A DNA stretch of 9,840 bases from an uncultured Chitinophaga sp. (lineage in GTDB: Bacteria; Bacteroidota; Bacteroidia; Chitinophagales; Chitinophagaceae). The position numbers and the translations under genes are program-made. Below, one piece after another: positions 4,804 to 9,840 of this stretch (within the stretch, counting starts at the first letter, position 1; each line of letters starts with the position of its first letter). The notes beneath the pieces are model-generated. The model had not been told where the DNA came from and searched no databases. It saw only the letters and a list, made by a program, of their open reading frames with translations. The stretch is from positions 1-9,840 of the forward strand of contig NZ_CALNBI010000184.1 of the NCBI RefSeq assembly GCF_937874145.1, in the 5' to 3' direction.

Positions 4804-7673
4804 CAGAATTTACGTTGTACGGTGATATAGATGTCGTATTGGTTCTGGTATTTGTTGTCTTCGATCTTCTGGTTGATCCAGGTGCCGAAGAGGCCCAGCG
4901 TGGTACGGTATTTAATCGTTTTTTGGTAACCGGCCGCGATGCTGCGGGTGAGCAGCCCGCTCAGCTGCGGGAACTGGACCAGCCGGCTGCGGTCGTCGGG
5001 AGAAGTACCCAGCCCCGCTATTACCGACAGGTAATCCTGGCGGCGGTTCATGTAGTACCGGGTGGTGAGGTTGAAGGAAGTGTTGAAGTCGCCGTCGTCG
5101 CTGATGAAATACCCGCGCAGGTTTACCCAGAAGTCCCCGAAAGGCTTCGCGACAGACAATACCCCCGTAATGGCGTTGGCGCTGTCCGTTTTCAGGTAGC
5201 GTGCGCCCAGTTCGCCTTCGATCTCTTTCCCGAATGTCTTGAAAATGCTATACCCCAGGCGCAATTGCGGGAACACGATCTCGTTGCCGTAGGAGGCCAG
5301 TGCGTATGAGTACAGTGATTTATTGTGCGTGTAGTATAGTTCCGCTTCACCCATCAGCCCCGTTCCCTGCTCGCGGCCGGCGTAGTTGGCGCGCACGGCC
5401 CAGGAACCCTTCTTGAAAAAACGGCGGTATTCCACCGTGGCGATGTTGTAATTGGTGCTGGCGTAATCGTAGTTCGAGTTGAGGTAGTAGAGGCCGAACT
5501 GGTTCCGCAATCCTTTCGATGCCATCAGGTCGGCGTAATCTTTATTGTCGGATGTGGGATACCGCCGCGCCAGCGAGTCCGCCGCACGGGCGGCGCCTTC
5601 ATAATCCTTCATCCCTTCCAGGTTGAGCGCGCGCCGCTGCAGGAAGTTTTCGCTGTCGGGATAATACCGCAGCGCCTCGTTGGCGAAATACAGCGCGCTG
5701 TCGTACGACTGCCGGGCGTACAGGATGTTCATACTGTTCAGCAATGCCAGCGAATCTTTCTTATCGATCGCCAGCGCCTGCTGGAAGACGGGATAGGCGC
5801 TGTCGGGACGGTTGTTGCGCCATTTGGCGAGCCCTTCCGCCACGAGCCCTTCCACATACGCCGTCCTGTAGCGCGTAGTGTAGGGGTACCGTTCCATCAG
5901 CTGCCGGTTGATGGCGTTGGCCTCGGCATATTGCTGGCTTTCTGTGTATACGGATGCCTTTTTGAGCAGCATTTCCTTATTATCGGGATGCGCCTGCAAG
6001 GCGATGTCTGCATAATACACCGCGCTGTCGTATTGCTTCCGCGCCGATTCGAGGTTCACGAGATAATTCAGTGCTTCCAGGTTGCCTGGGTCGTTTTCGA
6101 GCACGAGCACAAGCTGCCCTTTAGCGAGCGTGAACTCCTCGGCCTGCATGAACAGCCTGCCGGCCGTGAGGTGCATATCGGAAACGAAAGTGCTGTAGCG
6201 TGGGTTATCCGGGAAGCGGGCCTGCAGCTCCTTGGCTACGGCGGCAGCTTCGTCGTACCGCCCGGTTTCCGCCAGCACGGAGGATTTCTTCATCATGAAC
6301 CTTGGGTTGCCGGGGTGTGCCGCGAGGGCGTTGTTGAGCACGTCGAGCGCGCGGGTATAATCTTTCTGGGTGATGTAGGTGTTGGCCGCCATGTCGAGCG
6401 CGGCGGTGTCTGAAGGGTTTTCGCGCAGGGCGGTTTCGAATTCCGCGAGCGCCAGGTCGTATTGCTGCTGGCCGAGGTATTCGCGTCCGGAGGCCACGCG
6501 CAGGCCGATGTACCGCTGCCGCTTCTCGGCCGTAGGGGCGGAGCGCAGGAGCCTTTCGGCCAGCAACGCCGCTTCGCCGAACTTGCGGTCGCTTTCCAGC
6601 ACGTCGAGCTTGAGGCCGAGGAGGCGCTGGTCGTTGGGGCTACCCTTCAGCCCGCTGTTGATCCACGCCAGGGCCTCGCGGTACGCCCCGCGCGACAGGC
6701 TCATGCCGATCACTTTATCAAGGGCTTCGCGGTTGCCGGGGCTCTTTTCCAGGATGCCGCTGTACAGCATGTAAGGGTCCGTATTGGCGTACCAGGCGGC
6801 CGCTTCCATGCGCAGGGACAGGTCCAGGCTGCGGGCTTTGGCATCGCCGGGGTGGAGTTTCAGGATGTGTTGCAGCAGGCTCAGCGCTTCCGGGTAATCG
6901 TGCATATCCTGGTAAAGGCCAAGCTTGCGCATCAGGAGGTCGTAGGAATTGGGGTTATTGGCCAGTTCGGCGTTGAGCTGTTCCATGGCGCGCTGGTAGT
7001 TGCCGCTGCGCAGGTACATGTTGGTGATGGCGCTGTTGGCCTCGGCATTGCCGGGCTGCATGGCCAGCGCCCTGGCGTAATGCTGCTCCGCCAATGCGGT
7101 GATGCCCCGCTGCCGGTAAAAATTGCCCGCGGTGAGGTAATGGCCGATGTAAGCCTTGCGCATGGAGGTATCGCCGGGGAATTTCTCCAGCAGCTCTTCG
7201 GCATACACGTTCCCGCCCTGGAAGCGCTGCGTGGCGTCGAGGATCGACATTTTGCGGAGCATGAACTCCTTGTCGTCCTTGAACTGCGCCAGCGCGGCAT
7301 TGGCCTGCTTCTCCGCTTCCATGTAATTGCGCGTCAGCATTTCGATGTTGACGGCGTAGAGGTAGGCATCGCGGTAATTGGGGCTTTTCCGGATCACCTT
7401 ATGGACAAACTGCCGTGCGGCGGTGTAATTGCCGGTGAGCATGTAGAGGCGCCCTAACAGGAGCTCCTGGTCCACGAAGTCGGGCCGTACCTTGAGGGCC
7501 TGCTGGCTCAGGGTGATGGCTTTCTGGTATTGCCCCGCGCGGGTGGCCTGTACGGCTTCGTTGTACAGCTCGTCCGCATCCTTGTTCTTTTTGGTATTGA
7601 AGATCTGCCCCTGCACCGTTGCGGCGCAGAGCAGAAAGATTCCCATCAATAAGTAACAGACCGTTCTTTTCAT
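4803..7673 (-). CDS. TPR-repeat protein with C-terminal YaiO-type outer-membrane beta-barrel
   Basis: This 956-aa protein has a Sec signal peptide (about 1-22, ending VQGQ). Many TPR-like helical repeats run from about 30 to 710, recognisable by the recurring A..Y..A...L and HPGN/NPSD/FPDN turn patterns, for example GQYQKAITLSQQALKVRPD, QQYDLALAEFETALRENPSD and KQYDSAVYYADIALQAHPDN. From about 720 to the end it switches to alternating aromatic beta-strands (NQFGLYYLNSNYDYAS, TVEYRRFFKKGSWAVRANY, AELYYTHNKSLYSYALASYG) and ends in aromatic Phe956, as outer-membrane barrels do. This matches the YaiO-type barrel fused to TPRs. By analogy with PgaA and BcsC, the TPR part would sit in the periplasm and the barrel would export a polysaccharide (inference). 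It lies 28 nt after the glycosyltransferase gene and overlaps the DUF4838 gene by one base. Confidence 0.9.
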   Translation of the reverse strand: MKRTVCYLLMGIFLLCAATVQGQIFNTKKNKDADELYNEAVQATRAGQYQKAITLSQQALKVRPDFVDQELLLGRLYMLTGNYTAARQFVHKVIRKSPNYRDAYLYAVNIEMLTRNYMEAEKQANAALAQFKDDKEFMLRKMSILDATQRFQGGNVYAEELLEKFPGDTSMRKAYIGHYLTAGNFYRQRGITALAEQHYARALAMQPGNAEANSAITNMYLRSGNYQRAMEQLNAELANNPNSYDLLMRKLGLYQDMHDYPEALSLLQHILKLHPGDAKARSLDLSLRMEAAAWYANTDPYMLYSGILEKSPGNREALDKVIGMSLSRGAYREALAWINSGLKGSPNDQRLLGLKLDVLESDRKFGEAALLAERLLRSAPTAEKRQRYIGLRVASGREYLGQQQYDLALAEFETALRENPSDTAALDMAANTYITQKDYTRALDVLNNALAAHPGNPRFMMKKSSVLAETGRYDEAAAVAKELQARFPDNPRYSTFVSDMHLTAGRLFMQAEEFTLAKGQLVLVLENDPGNLEALNYLVNLESARKQYDSAVYYADIALQAHPDNKEMLLKKASVYTESQQYAEANAINRQLMERYPYTTRYRTAYVEGLVAEGLAKWRNNRPDSAYPVFQQALAIDKKDSLALLNSMNILYARQSYDSALYFANEALRYYPDSENFLQRRALNLEGMKDYEGAARAADSLARRYPTSDNKDYADLMASKGLRNQFGLYYLNSNYDYASTNYNIATVEYRRFFKKGSWAVRANYAGREQGTGLMGEAELYYTHNKSLYSYALASYGNEIVFPQLRLGYSIFKTFGKEIEGELGARYLKTDSANAITGVLSVAKPFGDFWVNLRGYFISDDGDFNTSFNLTTRYYMNRRQDYLSVIAGLGTSPDDRSRLVQFPQLSGLLTRSIAAGYQKTIKYRTTLGLFGTWINQKIEDNKYQNQYDIYITVQRKF

Positions 7674-7701
7674 ATTTGCTTGTTGGATGAGTATGGATGA
7701 A

Positions 7702-9201
7702 TTACGCCGCAGGCACCGTTTTGCGTTGACCGAAGCCCTGGCGCTGCATGTTCCCCCAGTTCGATTTCTTCCCGGTGAGGAAGAACCAGTATCCCCTTAA
7801 CGCGAAGAACACGATGAGCGGGTGGTAGATGATGGGCTCGAGGAATGCCATCAATGCAAGGCCCAACACTTCGCGCCAGGAATTGTAATAACGGAAGGTG
7901 AGCTGGTCCCAGCAGATGGCCAGCGTCGTGATCATCACCGAATACAAGTACACGAATGCCAGCAGGATCAATGCGTAATCCCAGTTGATGGCGTTCGTGG
8001 CGATGAGGTAGATATAATACAATACGCCCGTGAACTCGATAATGGGCGCCAGGAACTCAAACAGCAGGCTGCAGGGGAGCACCACCATGCCCATCAGCTT
8101 GTACCGGGGGTTGAAGATCATTTTCCGGTGGATGGTGACGATCTCCGCCATGCCGCGGCCCCAGCGGGTACGCTGGCGGCTGAAGATCTTCATATTGGGC
8201 GGCCCTTCGGTCCAGCACTGGGTGGTGGGGATGTAGCGCACGGCGTACCGCATCTTGTTGTCGATCATGTACTGGCACATCCGGGTCACGATGTCCATGT
8301 CTTCCGCGAAGGATTTATGGTCGTACCCGCCCGCCTTGATGGCGATCTCCTTGTCGAACAGCCCGAGACCGCCCGATACGTTGGGCACGCAGTTGATCAT
8401 GCTCCATCCCATCTTCCCCAACACATACGCGCGGATATATTCCATTTCCTGGAAACGGGGCAGCAGCTTGCGCGGCGGCCGCACCCTCACCAGCACACCC
8501 TGGTCGATCTCGCAATCGTTGGCCAGCCGCAAAGTGGCGCCCGAAGCGATCACCCGCACGCCTTCCTCCACGATATGCACGAACCCGCACTCCGGGCAAG
8601 GCTCCCCGATCTGCTGCACTTTCTTGTACTCCTCTTCCATGAAAGGCTTGATGAGCCGCAGCAGGGTATCTTTTTCGATGATGCAGTCCACGTCCGTACA
8701 CAGGAAATAATCATACGCCGCGGCGTTGATCCCCGCGTTGGAAGCATCCGCCTTGCTCTTGCCGTTCACTTTATCGATCACCACCAGCTTGTCGTACGCG
8801 ACGTTGGTGGATTTGAACAAGCGCTTCACCGGCTGCGTCTTGATCCTTTCATTATACGCGAAGTCCACTTCCGCCAGTTCGAATTCATCGATGAGCTTCT
8901 GCAGCGTATCGTCTGTAGAACCGTCGTTGACGATGATCACTTCAAAACGGGAATAGTTCAAGGTAAGCAGCGAGCGGACGTTCTGGATGATCGTAACGCC
9001 TTCGTTAAATGCCGGCGCGATCACGGAAATGCCGGGCGCCAACTCCGAATTGAGCATGCAGGTGTAGTCGGTATTGCGGTCTTTCCGCTTGAAGCGCATG
9101 ACGCCCCTGAAAGAAAGGATCGCCAGGATGGCATACATGGTCAGCATGGCCAGGCCATAAAAAAAGATCGAACCTTCGTAAAAATTCCTGATCAGTTCCA
9201 T
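7702..9201 (-). CDS. Processive family 2 glycosyltransferase, membrane-bound (complete paralogue)
   Basis: This 499-aa protein has one N-terminal membrane helix (about 13-31), a cytoplasmic GT-A domain and a cluster of C-terminal helices (about 367-470). The catalytic signature of processive GT2 synthases (cellulose, chitin, hyaluronan, poly-GlcNAc type) is complete: ISVIAPAFNEG, NDGSTDD (92-98), a DVD metal/UDP-binding motif (D170, D172), the acceptor-base ED (300-301) and QRTRW (343-347, the QxxRW motif). An unusual Cys pair, CPEC (202-205), lies between the DVD and ED motifs. It ends in the Trp/Gly-rich tail FFLTGKKSNWGNMQRQGF. It would polymerise an activated sugar at the inner membrane and push the chain across. 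The sugar donor and linkage cannot be assigned. It stands 29 nt after the stop of a closely related upstream gene and 28 nt before the TPR-barrel gene. Confidence 0.93.
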   Translation of the reverse strand: MELIRNFYEGSIFFYGLAMLTMYAILAILSFRGVMRFKRKDRNTDYTCMLNSELAPGISVIAPAFNEGVTIIQNVRSLLTLNYSRFEVIIVNDGSTDDTLQKLIDEFELAEVDFAYNERIKTQPVKRLFKSTNVAYDKLVVIDKVNGKSKADASNAGINAAAYDYFLCTDVDCIIEKDTLLRLIKPFMEEEYKKVQQIGEPCPECGFVHIVEEGVRVIASGATLRLANDCEIDQGVLVRVRPPRKLLPRFQEMEYIRAYVLGKMGWSMINCVPNVSGGLGLFDKEIAIKAGGYDHKSFAEDMDIVTRMCQYMIDNKMRYAVRYIPTTQCWTEGPPNMKIFSRQRTRWGRGMAEIVTIHRKMIFNPRYKLMGMVVLPCSLLFEFLAPIIEFTGVLYYIYLIATNAINWDYALILLAFVYLYSVMITTLAICWDQLTFRYYNSWREVLGLALMAFLEPIIYHPLIVFFALRGYWFFLTGKKSNWGNMQRQGFGQRKTVPAA

Positions 9202-9230
9202 GCAGTGTGGTTATGGTTAAAAACGGGCGG

Positions 9231-9840
9231 CTATATTTTGCTAGCCGTCTGGAACCCGCGCCGTTGCATTTCGCCCCAGCCCGATTTCTTCCCTGTCAAA
9301 AAGAAATAATACCCGCGGAGCGAGAAAAACACGATCAGCGGATGGTATATGAAAAATTCGAAGAACGGCATCATGCAAAGCAGCAGGATGTCTTTCCAGG
9401 AATTGTAATACCGGAAGGTGATCTGGTCGTACAGGATCGCCAGCGTGGTGATCATGATCGCATAAGTATATACGAATACCAGCAGGATGATCGCCGTGGG
9501 CCAGTTGATGAACCCGAGTATCCCCATCACGATAAAAAAGAGGATACCGCCGCCTTCGATAATAGGCGCCAGCAGCTCGAAGAAGAAGTTGTAAGGGAAC
9601 ACCACCAGCCCGAAGCGCCCGTAGCGCGGCCGCATGAACATCCCGATGTGGGCGTACATGAGCTGCGCCAGCCCCCGCGCCCAGCGCGTCCGCTGCCGCC
9701 CGAAGATCTTCAGGGTGGAGGGTACTTCCGTCCAGCAGAGGGTTTTGGGGATATAACGGATGGCGTAATCGATCTTGTTGTCGATGGCGTACCGGCACAT
9801 GCGGGTCATCAGCTCCATGTCTTCACCGAAAGAACTGTGA
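9231..9840 (-). CDS. Processive family 2 glycosyltransferase, C-terminal part (5' end outside window)
   Basis: About 202 C-terminal residues are visible. The frame is open to the window edge and begins HSSFGEDMELMTRM, so the Met at 9818 is internal and not the start. It aligns without gaps to the C-terminal half of the neighbouring glycosyltransferase: same ED acceptor-base motif, same RQRTRW (QxxRW), same YNSW and IIYHPLIVFF-like helices, and the tail FFLTGKKSGWGEMQRRGF. By eye about 60% of the residues are identical. The N-terminal half, including the DGS and DxD motifs, lies outside the window. It is the upstream member of a tandem pair feeding into the TPR-barrel and DUF4838 genes. Either both work together, for example with different donors or as a heteromer, or one is a duplicate with its own specificity; this cannot be decided here. 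Confidence 0.9.
   Translation of the reverse strand, partial: HSSFGEDMELMTRMCRYAIDNKIDYAIRYIPKTLCWTEVPSTLKIFGRQRTRWARGLAQLMYAHIGMFMRPRYGRFGLVVFPYNFFFELLAPIIEGGGILFFIVMGILGFINWPTAIILLVFVYTYAIMITTLAILYDQITFRYYNSWKDILLLCMMPFFEFFIYHPLIVFFSLRGYYFFLTGKKSGWGEMQRRGFQTASKI

Noticed and set aside
3793..4830. Plus-strand 345-codon frame opposite the DUF4838 gene
   Set aside because: Arg/Val/Gly-rich mirror of GC-rich codons; the minus strand encodes a coherent exported multi-domain protein.
6462..7457. Plus-strand 331-codon frame opposite the TPR gene
   Set aside because: Its apparent repetitiveness is only the reverse complement of TPR codons.
4893..7600. Possible DNA repeat array or CRISPR in the TPR region
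   Set aside because: The periodicity is at protein level (about 34-residue TPR units) and the DNA repeats are strongly diverged; no identical repeats with spacers are seen.
7822..9309. Plus-strand 495-codon frame opposite the complete glycosyltransferase
   Set aside because: The translation is rich in His, Asp, Gln and Val without domain features and is an antisense shadow of a clear GT2 gene with all catalytic motifs.
9231..9818. Met at 9818 as start of a short 195-aa protein
   Set aside because: The frame continues to the window edge with HSSFGED matching the paralogue, so this Met is internal.

Overview
The window looks like part of a Bacteroidota chromosome, most likely the Chitinophagaceae/Chitinophaga type. 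This rests on protein style: small lipoproteins with Bacteroidota-like signals, a DUF4838 glycosidase-like protein, a long TPR protein ending in a YaiO-type barrel, and weak or absent Shine-Dalgarno sequences. The assignment is inferred from family resemblance, not from a marker gene. All large genes lie on the minus strand, so the biological order runs from high to low coordinates.

Right and centre (9840 to about 2500): a compact four-gene unit. It begins with the 3' part of a processive family 2 glycosyltransferase (cut by the window edge), then a complete paralogous glycosyltransferase (499 aa). Next come a 956-aa TPR protein with a C-terminal outer-membrane beta-barrel, and a 750-aa DUF4838 protein with a GH20/GH67-like layout and a discoidin-like C-terminus. 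Gaps are 29 nt, 28 nt and a one-base TGATG overlap, and a strong rho-independent terminator closes the unit at about 2500-2527. The combination matches the logic of synthase-dependent exopolysaccharide systems such as Pga or Bcs: inner-membrane synthase, periplasmic TPR scaffold with outer-membrane pore, and a polymer-acting hydrolase. The parts, however, differ from those of the classical systems. This is the most interesting feature of the window.

Left-centre (2365 to 586): a two-gene unit with a lipoprotein PQQ-type sugar dehydrogenase (GSDH/sorbosone dehydrogenase fold) and, one base downstream, a small lipoprotein mono-heme cytochrome c. Together they form a plausible periplasmic sugar-oxidation electron-transfer pair.

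Left end (585 to 1): a possible 36-aa single-pass membrane protein on the plus strand, whose stop codon abuts the cytochrome stop codon. It is followed by the 5' end of a purple-acid-phosphatase-like metallophosphoesterase on the minus strand. That gene carries an in-frame TAA at codon 37, so it is either a pseudogene or contains a one-base sequencing error. No tRNA, rRNA, CRISPR array or insertion sequence was seen.
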